Source: Paulinella micropora
Lineage: Eukaryota > Cercozoa > Imbricatea > Euglyphida
Reading direction: 5' to 3'
Length of the DNA stretch: 64,000 bases
Assembly: GCA_009731375.1 (NCBI GenBank)
Contig: BJOX01000183.1
Coordinates: 134,134-198,133, forward strand
Numbering within the stretch: the first letter of the stretch is position 1; each line of letters starts with the position of its first letter. Positions 1 through 11,296 of the stretch are shown here, one piece after another. The notes beneath the pieces were generated by a model. It worked only from the letters and a program-made list of their open reading frames with translations. It was not told the origin of the DNA and did not search any database. Made by a program: the position numbers and the translations under genes.

Positions 1-89
<89 letters not shown>

Positions 90-653
90 CAGAGTGCAGG
101 AAAGTGCGTTTGTGCATGTCCATGCATTCGTTCGCATGTATGCTATCTTTCATCCTATTTCTTGCTGCTGTGTCCTGTGCAGATTCCAAGATATCAAATT
201 CCGCTGGTCTCTCTTCTTCTCTCAAGATAGATAGATAGACAGACAGACAGGCAGACAGACAAAGAAGAAGAAGAAGAAGAAGAAGAAGAAGAAGAAGAAG
301 AAGAAGAAGAAGAAGAAGACAGAAGAAGAAGAAGAAGAATCAGAAGAAGAATCAGAAGAAGAATCAGAAGAAGAATCAGAAGAAGAATCAGAAGAAGAAT
401 CAGAAGAATAAGAAGAAGAATAAGAAGAAGAATAAGAAGCAGGAGCAGGAGCAGGAGGAGGAGGAGAAGAAGAAGAAGAAGAAGAAGAAGAAGAAGAAGA
501 GGAGGAGGAGGAGGAGGAGGAAGAGGAAGAGAAGAAGCACAAGAAGAAGAAGGAGTGGTAGTTGTAGTATCATCGTCGTCATCGTTGTTGTTGATACTGT
601 TGTTGCTGTTGTTCTTGTTGTTGTTGTTATTGCAGACAGATAGACAGACAGAC

Positions 654-715
<62 letters not shown>

Positions 716-760
716 GTAGGTAGGTAGGTAGGTAGGTAGGTAGGTAGGTAGGTAGGTAGG

Positions 761-792
<32 letters not shown>

Positions 793-800
793 AGCATGTG
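1..800. repeat. Microsatellite block at window start
   Basis: This stretch is a G homopolymer (1-46), an AG run (about 53-87), about 130 bases of non-repetitive sequence, then TAGA/CAGA units, a long GAA/GGA tract (about 262-552), GTT units (about 560-635) and a TAGA-TAGG-TAGA tetranucleotide array to about 793. Long frames here translate only to poly-Ser, poly-Phe or Tyr-Leu-Ser repeats and are artefacts. I see no gene. Confidence 0.9.
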
Positions 801-851
801 TGTACTGAACGCTCAATAAGTCACTTCTCATGTGCATGATGCATTGCCTGG

Positions 852-2146
852 ATGTCTGTAGGGGCGCAGGCGTTGGTGAGGAGGAATATGGATATGGACA
901 TATATGAGGAAAGGGAAGAGGAAGTGGCTTCTTCTTCTGTGAGTATGGAGATCGATGGGGACGAGCAGAAAAAAATCGACGAGAACGCGGAGGGCAACGG
1001 GAAGCGAACTCGGTGCACAACACCAACAAGACCCCCCCCCCTTCTCTCTCTCACACACACATACACACACTTATGTGTGTATGTGTGTATGTATGTATGT
1101 ATGTATGTATGTGTATGTATGTGTATGTATGTATGTATGTATGTATGTATGTATGTATGTATGTATGTGTATGTAGTATGTATGTATGTATGTATGTATG
1201 TATGTATGCATGCATGCATGTATGTATGTATGTATGTATGTATGTAATGTGATGTATGTATGTATATATGTATGTATGTATGTAATGTAATCTAATGTAA
1301 TGTAATGTAATGTAATGTAATGTAATGTAATGTGATGTGATGTAATGTGATGTAATGTAAATGTTCATGTTCATGTTCATGTTCATGCTAATATTAATGT
1401 TAATGTTAATGTTATGAAATGAAATGAACTGAAGTGAAATGAAATGAAATGAAATGAAGTAAAATGTAAATGTAAATGTAAATGTAAATGTAAATGTAAA
1501 TGTAACGTAACATAACGTAACGTAACGTAACGAAACGAAACGAACGTAATGTAATGTAATGTAATGTAATGTAATGTAATGTAATGTAATGTAAATGTAA
1601 ATGTAATGTAATGTAAATGTAATGTAATGTAATGTAATTTACGTATTTATACATGCATGGTGTGTAGGAATTCCTCCGAAGGGGGCTTACAGCCGCCATC
1701 TTATAACACTTCCGTCGCAGGGAGTGAAATACACACGCCCGAATATAGTCCTGCAGGGCCTGGAAGTAGCCATGATGTCTACGACTTCAAGCACGACAGT
1801 CAAAACCTGCCGGGGGGGCAGTATGCGGGACTGCAGGCGCCGTCTCCGCCGCAGCGCATCCGCGCCTCCAAGCTCAGATCAGCACAGGTGTGTATGTAAG
1901 TATATACGTAAGTGCATGCATATGCATGTATGCATGTATGTATGTATGTATGTATGTATGTATGTATGCATGTATGTATGCATGTAGTACCCCTATGGGT
2001 ATGGCTCCCGAGCGGTGGCAGAGGAACAGAGGCGCCATCATGGTAAATTTTCGAAAAGTTTATGGTGTGTATGTGCATTTGTCAGTGTGTGTGTGTGTGT
2101 GTGTATGTGTGTAGGTATGTTTATGTGCGTCTGCATGTGAATGTAT

Positions 2147-2180
<34 letters not shown>

Positions 2181-2245
2181 GTATATATATATATACATAG
2201 TGTGTGTGTGTTACACACACACACACACGTATATATATATATATG

Positions 2246-2292
<47 letters not shown>

Positions 2293-2405
2293 TGTGTGTG
2301 TGTGTGTGTGTTTGTTTGATTGCAGGTTCACCGAATCCAGACGACCCTGCGCTCAGTTTCCGTGAGGACGACCAAAACGACCAAAACGAGCTACCCATCA
2401 CTTGA
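852..2405 (+). CDS. 3' end of a spliced gene with microsatellite introns, unknown function
   Basis: Four exons join in phase: about 852-1013 (acidic, rich in Glu, Ser and Met), 1668-1888 (Ser/Pro/Gly-rich), 1987-2041 (Tyr/Gly then Glu/Arg/His) and 2325-2405 (ends with Asp/Asn/Gln-rich residues and TGA). Each junction has GT and AG at the intron edges, and the codon split between exons closes correctly at all three. The introns are GTAT, GTAAT, TG/CA and TA repeats. The true 5' end is not visible; an ATG at 852 is only the first in the open frame. I do not recognise the protein. The phase agreement is the main support, since composition alone would not justify a call. Confidence 0.5.
1029..1650. 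repeat. Intronic GTAT / GTAAT / GTAAAT repeat array
   Basis: CA/CT runs give way to long GTAT tetranucleotide tracts, then GTAAT pentamers, TTCATG units, GAAAT pentamers, GTAAAT hexamers and GTAAC units. The gradual change of unit suggests stepwise expansion from one seed. It lies inside the first intron of the gene at 852-2405. Confidence 0.85.
2060..2320. repeat. TG / CA / TA dinucleotide arrays in an intron
   Basis: Alternating TG, CA and TA runs fill the third intron of the gene at 852-2405. Adjacent TG, CA and long TA tracts can pair with each other, so this is a likely unstable site. Confidence 0.85.
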
Positions 2406-2842
2406 GTACACTTACTCATAGATCGCATGCATGCATGTACATACGACCCCCTCGCATGTACATACGACCCCCTCGCTTAGTTGCAATATTAATATTTAGA
2501 CCAGAACGATGCACGCAAGGTAACAAACATCAATAATGTTGTAGAGATTTTTATATATTTCTTTGAGTCGAAGACGATGCAGATGCGTTACATATTCAGC
2601 ATACCAAACTTGCTTTTTTATGCAAATACTTTTAATATTATCCCTTTTCAAATTGTCTGTACAGTTAACGACGTGAATTTTTTTACACTATGAACTTTTA
2701 ATACAATGTAAGAGAATACTTGCCACTACTTTTTCGTTGTTGCAAAGTGTTTTTACGCAAGCACTTTTTTTAATATATGTTAGTAAAATTTCTTTACGTT
2801 ATGAACAACATTTTCGGCCCGCAGGCATATACCTCCCGAGCT

Positions 2843-2891
<49 letters not shown>

Positions 2892-2894
2892 CTT

Positions 2895-2937
<43 letters not shown>

Positions 2938-3535
2938 CGTTTTTTTCCGTGTATACAGTTGATTTTTTTTTTCGTGTGTTCGTTCGTTAGTTCGTTAGTT
3001 CCTAATTGTTAGACCACTATTGTTAATATAATGACCTATGGTAGCTACACTACATCAATAGCAGTATTACAGCTTTAATAAGAAAAGGCGCGAACAGGAC
3101 ACGCCGCGTAAGTTGACTGGCCGGATCGTAAGTAATGGCTCTACCGACACTGTTACTCTGATACGGCCGGTCCTCAACTATTATTAATACTTAAGATTAT
3201 AGTTCCAACACTCCCACTGGAACAAAGTAAATTAACATGTAAGTTACTGCCGGTCCTATAAAAGTTACGCCACCTACTACTATTTTATGAAACATGAGAA
3301 AGCACAAACTCAAAACATATACCCTTACCCTCACACTCTCCGAGAAGTAATGTCTGGCTTGGCTACACTTCTATCCACAGCGAGTATGCATCACTGAATT
3401 AGAATACATGCAAGGCAGCTGGCCTGTGGTATAGTCGGGCCTACCCAACTTGAACGAGAAGAGGATTATTTCCCTACTCTCCCTACCTCGCGTATGAGTA
3501 AAGGGGACATGTAATAGATTTATATATATAGATCT
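2406..3535. other. Gene-free AT-rich spacer with a poly-T tract
   Basis: I find no supportable gene. The stretch holds an 18 bp direct repeat (TACATACGACCCCCTCGC near 2449 and 2458), a poly-T tract broken by single other bases at about 2847-2937, and TTCG/TTAG repeats near 2975-3000. The remainder is unique AT-rich sequence with no coding signature. Confidence 0.6.
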
Positions 3536-4296
3536 CCCCTCTTCCTCCTCTCCCCTCTTCCTCCTCTCCCCTCTTCCTCCTCTCCCCTCTTCCTCCTCTC
3601 CCCTCACCTTCCTCCTCGCCCCTCACCTTCCTCCTCTCCCCTCTTCCTCCTCTCCCCTCTTCCTCCTCTTCCCTCGCCGGTCCTCCTCTCCCCTCTTCCT
3701 CCTCTTCCTCCTCAGCCTGAGTCTTCCTCCTCTCCCCTCTTCCTCCTCTCCCCTCACCTTCCTCCTCTCTCCTCTTCCTCCTCTCTCCTCTTCCTCCCCA
3801 CTCCTCTTCTCTCCTCTTCCTCCTCTCATCTCTTCCTCCTCTCATCTCTTCCTCCTCTCTTCTCTTCCTCCCCTCTTCTCTTCCTCCCCTCTTCTCTTCC
3901 TCCCCTCTTCTCTTCCTCCCCTCTTCTCTTCCTCCCCTCTTCTCTTCCTCCCCTCTTCTCTTCCTCCCCTCTTCTCTTCCTCCCCTCTTCTCTTCCTCTC
4001 CTCTTCTCTTCCTCCTCTCTTCTCTTCCTCCTCTCTTCTCTTCCTCCCCTCTTCTCTTCCTCCTCTCTTCTCTTCCTCCTCTCTTCTCTTCCTCCTCTCT
4101 TCTCTTCCTCCTCTCTTCTCTTCCTCCTCTCTTCTCTTCCTCCTCTCTTCTCTTCCTCCTCTCTTCTCTTCCTCCTCTCTTCTCTTCCTCCTCTCTTCTC
4201 TTCCTCCTCTCTTCTCTTCCTCCTCTCTTCTCTTCCTCCTCTTTTCTCTTCCTCCTCTCTTCTCTTCCTCCTCTCTTCTCTTCCTCCTCTCTTCTC
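3536..4296. repeat. CT-rich minisatellite abutting the viral polymerase fragment
   Basis: Units of about 15 bp built from CCTCTTCC, CCTCTC and TTCTCTT run without break up to position 4296, where viral polymerase sequence begins at CTATCCGTCTG. Frames through it encode only Arg/Glu/Lys or Ser repeats. In the full-length polymerase of PLV copy 2 the matching point is preceded by CTCC, so the repeat meets the gene at a CTC microhomology. Confidence 0.85.
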
Positions 4297-5662
4297 TATC
4301 CGTCTGTTATGTTTTATGACCCCTACCCTCTCGGACATCATAAGGTAATCAAAAGCACACATGCATTACAAATGATAAAGCAAAAGACAGCATTTGGATT
4401 AGCCAAAGTTAAAATGATTCAGCCGAGGGGACTAATTCACCCTGTCCTACCCTGTCAAGATAGAGGAAAGATGATGTATTATTTATGTAATAAGTGTGGA
4501 AAGGAAAACTTACAGGACAAATGTCAGCACGATGACACAGAGAGGGCACTCACAGGCACTTGGGCGACACCACTCATTTAAAGCAATGGAAAAATGTTAT
4601 AATATCATTAAAGTTTATGAGGTGTGGCACTGGGAACAACAAACAACAACCCTATTCAAAGACTACATAAAAACCTTTCGACAAGTAAAGCAAGAGGCAA
4701 GTGGCTACCCGTCAAATGTGGAAACGGAGGAACAAAAAGAAAATTACATAAAGGACTATGAGGAAAAGATGGGTATTAAGTTGGATAAAAGCGAAATAGA
4801 AAAGAATGAAGGAAGGAGGGCAGTCGCAAAACTATGTCTGAATTCTCTGTGGGGAGAGTTTGGACAACAAAGCAACAAGACACAGACGACAATCGTCAGG
4901 AGGAAGGCAGAATTATACAAAATACTAAATGACAAAGACATAAACGAAATCTCAATTAATATGATAAATAAAGAATGCCTTGAACTATCCTACAATCTAC
5001 ACCCCGAAAAAGTTTCAGACCCCTACAACACAAACATATGTGTGGCTTTATTCACAACAGCACACGCACAAATGAGATTGTATGATATGATGGATAGATT
5101 GGGAGACAGGGTATTATATCATGACACAGACAGCATAATATATTCAGTTGATGAAAAACAAGGACAGACAACAATACCGACAGGCGACTTATTAGGACAA
5201 TGGACAGACGAACTAATAGACAAAAACACAAAAGTAAGCAGAAAGATAACTACATTTGTGGTTTCGGGGCCAAAGTCCTACGGCTACATACTAAACGACG
5301 GCACAACAAAAATGAAACTGAAAGGCTTCTCAATGAACTACGACACTTGCAGGAAACTGAACTTGGTAAATATGTTTAGTGTGATAAGCAATGGTCTGGG
5401 AATAAAGGACGAAGAACTATCAAAGAAAGCATATGAGGAATTAGAAGCATTATTGGAGACAGAAGGAGAAAAGCACATAGCAAAGAATGTGGCTGAGAAT
5501 GGAAATGTAGCAATACACAACCACAGCAAAATTACGAGGAACAAAAAAGACAAAACGATTACTTCCGAACATTTGAAAAATATATTTTCACTTACTTACA
5601 CAAAAAGAGTAATACAGCCGATTAAAGAGAACCATATCTCTACACTGCCTTACGGATTTTAA
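4297..5662 (+). pseudogene. pPolB: Protein-primed DNA polymerase B, C-terminal fragment
   Basis: This is a near-identical copy of the C-terminal 450 or so residues of the polymerase at 48661-51768. It starts inside Pol motif A (the Tyr-Pro-Ser-Val part), keeps motif B (NSLWGEFGQ) and motif C (YHDTDSIIYS, with the catalytic Asp pair), and ends at the same stop. The exonuclease domain and the first motif A aspartate are missing, so it cannot be active. A 2 bp deletion near 4578 shifts the frame (the two frames are 4309-4581 and 4496-5662). Motif B reads Gly-Glu-Phe where copy 2 has Gly-Lys-Phe, a further sign of relaxed selection. Confidence 0.9.
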
Positions 5663-5705
5663 AGGCAAAAGTAAAAAGGTAATTAATTTTTTTCAATAAA
5701 ATCTT

Positions 5706-5726
5706 TTTACCAGTCTATATAGACCA
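5706..5726 (+). promoter_or_regulatory. Candidate TCTATATA leader before the ExoX-C-like gene
   Basis: The sequence AATAAAATCTTTTTACCAG-TCTATATA lies directly before the ATG and is conserved in PLV copy 2 (about 51818-51840). A short TATA-type box right before a start codon fits AT-rich viral promoters in general; that this one is used is inference. Confidence 0.3.
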
Positions 5727-6014
5727 ATGACCACCCTCACCAGACTATGTGAGAAGTTTGAGAAACTCTCTATTGAAAATAAAAAAGAAACATTTTCTCT
5801 TACCGATGTTAAAAAGATAATTACTGACGAAATCCAAATGATTGAAAATGCACGGGCAGGCAAACCAAGGGATATTTTTCCATTTGGTAAGTATCGCGGG
5901 AAGAAAGTTCAAGATATCGCGCTTATTGATAAGCCATATCTTGAATGGGTTATGAAACAGCCGTGGTTTGAGAAATTTACAGACATTACAAGTGAAGTAA
6001 AAAAATATATTTGA
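5727..6014 (+). CDS. ExoX C-terminal-like small protein (PLV copy 1)
   Basis: A 95-residue protein. The C-terminal half (FPFGKYRGKKVQDIALIDK then PYLEWVMKQPWF) matches the pattern of the small domain found at the C-terminus of exodeoxyribonuclease X-like proteins (Phe-Gly-Lys-Tyr-x-Gly-Lys, Asp-x-Pro-Tyr-Leu-x-Trp). No exonuclease catalytic residues are present, so a nucleic-acid-binding or accessory role is only inference. It lies 64 bases after the polymerase and has an intact homologue at 51841-52122. The sequence CAGTCTATATAGACCA just before the ATG is conserved in copy 2 and is a candidate promoter or leader. Confidence 0.7.
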   Translation: MTTLTRLCEKFEKLSIENKKETFSLTDVKKIITDEIQMIENARAGKPRDIFPFGKYRGKKVQDIALIDKPYLEWVMKQPWFEKFTDITSEVKKYI

Positions 6015-6046
6015 TAAAAATTATTTTATGGTATATATTATATAAG

Positions 6047-6172
6047 ATGACCGACCTTAACACAAAACAAGACTATTTGAACGAAATTGAAAAATGGAAC
6101 ATTGACAGCGAAATTAAAAAGCCAACACTTAAATGGACTAAACCTGACATTGTTTCTTTCTATGAGCAATAC
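6047..6172 (+). pseudogene. Second ExoX-C-like PLV gene, 5' part (interrupted by TE1)
   Basis: Encodes the first 42 residues of the homologue of the protein at 52260-52682. The frame breaks after GAGCAATAC, where TE1 is inserted. The remaining codons resume at 18174. Joining across the insertion with one ATAC target copy kept gives Glu-Gln-Tyr-Lys-Pro-Arg-Asp-Asp, exactly as in copy 2, so the gene was whole when TE1 landed. Confidence 0.9.
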
Positions 6173-6523
6173 AACTAAACATTCGCCCAACTAGGGGGTA
6201 TCAGCTTTTCCGAAATTTTTTCAAGACTTTTAGGAACTTTCAGAAAACTTGTGCAAATGAATGGGAATTCAGTATTTAGTTACAGAACATAATAAAATGA
6301 TATTAAAACATGTTTTTATTAATAGTCAACCACTTGGACTTCACCTCCGGATGTGGACCGAAACCGGTCTGACACTATAATTTTTCTACTTTTTTTTCAT
6401 GCCGGCGACGACGAGACCATGCTGGAAACAAGCGACAACCATGCACACTTTGCTTTCATTGTTTTGTTTTATTTGTTTTTAGCATTTTCCTACATTATGA
6501 GCTGCTTTTACCTTTAAAAATTT
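6173..6523 (+). repeat. TE1 left terminal inverted repeat
   Basis: About 350 bp visible, reverse-complementary to 17827-18169 with few mismatches, including the segment with CCGGCGACGACGAGACCATG and the AAACATGTTTTTATTAATAG block. A run of N (6524-7030) hides the inner boundary. Confidence 0.9.
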
Positions 6524-7030
6524 NNNNNNNNNNNNNNNNNNNNNNNNNNNNNNNNNNNNNNNNNNNNNNNNNNNNNNNNNNNNNNNNNNNNNNNNNNNNN
6601 NNNNNNNNNNNNNNNNNNNNNNNNNNNNNNNNNNNNNNNNNNNNNNNNNNNNNNNNNNNNNNNNNNNNNNNNNNNNNNNNNNNNNNNNNNNNNNNNNNNN
6701 NNNNNNNNNNNNNNNNNNNNNNNNNNNNNNNNNNNNNNNNNNNNNNNNNNNNNNNNNNNNNNNNNNNNNNNNNNNNNNNNNNNNNNNNNNNNNNNNNNNN
6801 NNNNNNNNNNNNNNNNNNNNNNNNNNNNNNNNNNNNNNNNNNNNNNNNNNNNNNNNNNNNNNNNNNNNNNNNNNNNNNNNNNNNNNNNNNNNNNNNNNNN
6901 NNNNNNNNNNNNNNNNNNNNNNNNNNNNNNNNNNNNNNNNNNNNNNNNNNNNNNNNNNNNNNNNNNNNNNNNNNNNNNNNNNNNNNNNNNNNNNNNNNNN
7001 NNNNNNNNNNNNNNNNNNNNNNNNNNNNNN

Positions 7031-7310
7031 AAAACTAACATCACTAGCAACCGGCCAATTGCATAACTCACAAACGTCGCCACCTTCTTCGTTTTTGTAA
7101 GAACAACATGGGCAAGTCCACGGATTCGGGCCTGGCTGATTCGCTCCTTGCATCTCACTGCCCCTGCGTTGAGATTGCCGAGCTTGCTTAGAATCCGCTG
7201 AATTTCGCGCACGCTTGCGTCCACGTCCACCCGCAGCCCGACGTGCGCGGCGGCGTCCGCGCTGACGGCATGCTTGGCGTCTTCGCATGATGGGACTTCC
7301 GTCTGAGCCA
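7031..7310 (-). CDS. Candidate RanBP2-type zinc-finger exon at the TE1 transposase end
   Basis: One minus-strand frame has an Arg/Ala-rich basic stretch followed by WTCPCCSYKNEEGGDVCELC, the Trp-x-Cys-x2-Cys...Asn...Cys-x2-Cys pattern of RanBP2-type zinc fingers. A good acceptor (TTTACTGTAG) precedes it near 7320. It would add a zinc finger to the C-terminus of the transposase, but the N gap hides what follows. It could also be a separate small gene. Confidence 0.45.
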
Positions 7311-10300
7311 TCATGTTCATCTACAGTAAATATATAAGTTATATAATGCATTTTGATGAAACATATTTGATAATACCATGGATGGATGCTCAGACGATGG
7401 ATGAACAGACGATGAGTCGGACGATGAATGATCAGATGATGAGCTGGATGAATCCTCAGAGGACGGGTTCTCAGACGAAGCTGGTTCTGCAACACCCACG
7501 ACTTCCTCCTCTAATCCACATTCACAGACTTGGAAATGATTCCATGCTTGATCAATGAGTTGCGCCTTCTTTAACTGTTTGCGGTTGGAGTCTTGCTATG
7601 AAACACCAGGACTTTAACTCGCTGACTACTATCTGGCTCGATGCAAATTGATCCTTATGATGTGACGATGTTAGCAAAGTGAAAACTTTTCGCCAAGGCT
7701 CAGACGCATTTGCAAAGGCCAAGTCCTGCTCCTTCTTTTCTTCGCTAGTAAGCTGCCTTGCTCCACGCCATCGTGGGTGAGCAGGAGGACGTCTATCGTT
7801 GACAAAATACGTGCGAGGCAAAGAAAGGAGCTCATCAGGTGTTAAATGAGTAAGGGCGTCTATTTTTTCCTTACGTTCAGGAGCCAGTTCACTGGCAGCT
7901 CATCAATGAGTCGAAATTCTACTTTCCATTCCTTTCCTTTTGCATCAAGACAGGACATGTGAGCGGGGCGGCCGGGCAGGTCACCTTCAAAATATTCGCC
8001 ATCAACTTCCACCCTCGTCAAGTTTCCTTTGGCTAACATTTCTTCCACATGCGCTCGCTCGTCCTGCCCTAGGTACTTCGTAGCTAAAGAGTGAATATCT
8101 TTCTTTAAGCGAGGGTTGACGAAATACCCGACAGGAAGCTTCCGAGGCATGTCAGTCGCTGTCATACATAGCACAATATAGATGATTCGTGATCGGGTGG
8201 GTTTGGGAAAGGGGGGGAAGGGGGATTTCTGATGAAGTAGTGTTACCGGGGCGTCCGACAAACAAGTGAATTGGTTCTCCGTTTGGATCATCACTGACAC
8301 CATGAAAAGTCTGTGCATCTCCCCAAGTAGCGATTTCTACAGTTGGCAAAGCGTCAGGGTCCTTCTTGGTGATTCGGTAGGCTAAAGGCTTGTTGTACTG
8401 CTTGAAGCTTTTGTTCATACATGGACTGAAGTGCGTCATCCAATCGTAATTACATCCCAGAACGACCAGCACGTGTCTCGTCTTGTGCTGCTTCTTGAAT
8501 GCAATAATGAGCTTCAATAAAGCTTGCGCTATGTTGGTTGTTAGGAAGGTACTCTTCCATCCAATGTCCATGACTCGGAATTCCTGATCATCACCGTCAT
8601 GCCCATGCCCAGGAGGCTTACGATGTGACTCTACTTGGAAACGGATCCCCCTGTCCACGACATTAAGACCAAGAAAGCCCAGCATCGCCCACGCGGTGTT
8701 ATCCCCAGCGCCGTCCCACTCAAGATATAATTTCCAAGCTGGCATAGTGCGAGGATTCCAAAGCTCCCAATGTAAAAGTGCAGCAAGCATGGTAATATTG
8801 CTGTTCGCACCGTGTTCTACAGCACCTTCGAGGTAGGTGAGAATGAAGTGTGTATCGGTCGTGTAGCAGGTATTAATACCCATGCAAAGTCTAAAGACCA
8901 TTTTTCCTTTGAAGTCTTTGGCGGCACGACGGCATGATGGGATTGTCACAGGCGGCTTCATGTCTGCGGATATGACAGTCGCAGCAAAGTCTGCTGGCGC
9001 TCCCTTCTTGCGCTGCATGCTTGCAACGCGGCACGCCCTGTGAATCTTATGATGATAATTGTTACGGCTGCGCCATCGCTGAGCTTCCGCTTCACTCTTG
9101 AAACCTTGAGCATGCTGAGCAGTAAGCTCCGTGCAGATCTCACATTTTGAAAAGTCTCCATCTGGAACATAAACATGTAAATTGATTAATAGTATTAGAA
9201 ATAGTACTAAGGTCTGAGATATTAATGCATACATACTATAATAGTTATTAGTACCTCTGACAAACTTGACGTTAGAAAAATCCGCGCGCCAAACTTTGTT
9301 GATAGTGTCGTCTGTCGGAGGAGCATCTGGATCAACTCGTTGAGAGCAACTGAACCGGAGACACATATCCTTCCAATTGTCCTTGACATACTGCTGAACT
9401 CCAGCGTCCTGAGCCATTTGTTGCATCCTCCATATACCATCGCTGCAGATCTCCGGATAACTCGTTGTGAATTTTTCACAAAGCAAAACTGCTACCAAAT
9501 CTTCCGTCTCAGGAGTCGCTGATGATTTTTTGGCAAACACCTTCATATTGTTTGCCAGAAGCTTGTGTGCTCGTGACAAAACTGCGTTACTGATGCCGTT
9601 GATGCGCTGCCAAGCTGCTCTGCAGACCGGCTCCGTCTGGTACATATATTGAAACGATCCATTTTTCGTTTGAAAAGTTTCAAGCTGGGAAGCTGTTCAA
9701 GTGTAAAGCTCACCCAAGGAGGATGAAGCATTCTTCGCTCGCGCATGTAGAACATCACGTGTGTCAATGAACGCGTAACACTTCCACTTTTGACAGCACA
9801 CAGACTTTACTTCCCTATTCAGGTCGGCGAAGGTCATCCCCAACAGTTTCTGAAGCGCGTGCGGTCTCTGCAACTTTACGACCCCTTTGGTGCGGCCTTT
9901 CATTCTGTATGGACGTGTAGGATTCTTGCGTGGTCTGCTTACAGGAACTGGCAACAATCTCATGATGTTATACAGCAGCTCATGAGATTCCATCAACTCG
10001 TCTATGTTGTATGTAATACTTGATCCTTCCGCATTATCCACGTCGACCAGAGGAGGAAGCCATCTAGGATCGATAGATTCAGGACCGCAATTCGAATCAG
10101 TATCTGACACATCGTCGTCGATGTTCTAAACAAGCAAGATTGACATTATAGCAACTTCCGCGATGCAAGCAAGCAAAACAAAAATATAGTGTTACCAAAG
10201 AGCCTGTGGGACCATATAGTCTCGAGCTGTCGCAGCCACTACTATCTCCTCTTTTGAGAGGAATACTGTGTGGCTCCTCCCTCTGATCGACGTTAGCATC

Positions 10301-11282
10301 GACGTCAGTGCCAACAACCTAGAAATGAGAAATTTCTTAGACTAATAGTCATTGACAAGTTCATTTATTTATTACCTTTTTATTACTAGAGCTTGATGTT
10401 TCTGTGACAACTGTGATGGTGGAGCTCTCCCTGCGCAGAAAAGTCTTTCCACTATCCGAAATTGAAGACACGCTGTTAAGAAGCTTGATTTTCTCCTCGG
10501 TTGTAATAGATGATGACTTTGACAGCACTCGCGTTTCATCAGAACTAATACTGCGAACTGATCCTAGAAGCGCAATCTTTGCTTCATGCTGCAACGAAAT
10601 TGATTTCAGGGCAAGCGGATGTTCTTGTTCAGGGACTATAAAACACAGAGGACCGTTGTCAGTCTCGTAAACAAACACTGGAATTTTAGCTCCTTCCTTA
10701 GCCAAATGTTGCAACCAGACCGGGTGTGCATCGGATGGTAGCGTAGCAATGTCTCGATCCGGATTAGGCGTGTAATGAAGTAAAATCTCTTGATCTTTAG
10801 CTATAGCCGTGCTAACCGTCACTATCGGAGTCCCCTTGCTGACCTGCAACAATATTCATGCAATAATCCAATTTATGCACGCGTGTATTATGCATTCATG
10901 AATGAATATAAGACAAAGTTATAATATGGCGTGAATGTATGTAACTACTAACCTATACTGCGTCATAATTTACCTTCACGTTTGGCCTGCAAATGTCCTC
11001 GTCCAGCTTGTTGGACCCTTGCGCTGAAGAGTTGATCAGATGCTTAGCATTCCTGCTCGATTGGTTGAGAAATGTAATTGGGTGCATGCCTGTTTGCAGG
11101 GAACTCCCAATTTTCATTGTAAAATGATCTGAAAATGCAGCGCGATCCTTAACATGTAAAGGCTGTCCTCCCGGTTCAAGTAGCCCAAGCTGGAATGAAG
11201 GAGGAAGGTATTTATCAGCAAAAACTCCGTAACCACCACCACGGTGTGCTACATATATGGGCGCCTTGGCAGCCCTCAGCAT
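7031..11282 (-). CDS. TE1 SET-domain / DDE-like transposase fusion (spliced)
   Basis: Exons on the minus strand, in order: 11282-10974, 10843-10376, 10318-10196, 10125-9714, about 9634-9255, 9161-8247, 8158 to about 7500, then a likely exon before the N gap. All have GT/AG edges and the first junctions are in phase 0. Exons 1-2 show SET features: GGGYGVFA, FLNQSSRNA, RPNVK joined to VSKG, and EILLHYTP with the expected Tyr. Later exons give a Cys pair (CEICTEL), ISADM, YLEWDGAGDNTAW and NIAQALL, which align residue by residue with the TE2 transposase; Asp in ISADM and LEWDG are candidate DDE residues. A one-base frameshift near 7880 and a Ser/Asp-rich tail follow. The SET active site departs from the usual Asn-His-Ser. 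Confidence 0.7.
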
Positions 11283-11296
11283 GCCTCGTCTAGCGG

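Noticed and set aside
222-1386. Long Ser-, Phe-, Tyr-Val-Cys- or Ile-His-Thr-rich frames on both strands
   Set aside because: They are translations of simple repeats with no start context or non-repetitive domain, apart from the spliced exon at 852-1013.
1051-2331. CRISPR-like regular repeats
   Set aside because: Units are 4-6 bp microsatellites without unique spacers.
3371-4362. Arg/Glu/Lys-rich proteins on the minus strand
   Set aside because: Pure translation of the CT-rich minisatellite; the unit length is a multiple of three, which keeps all frames open.
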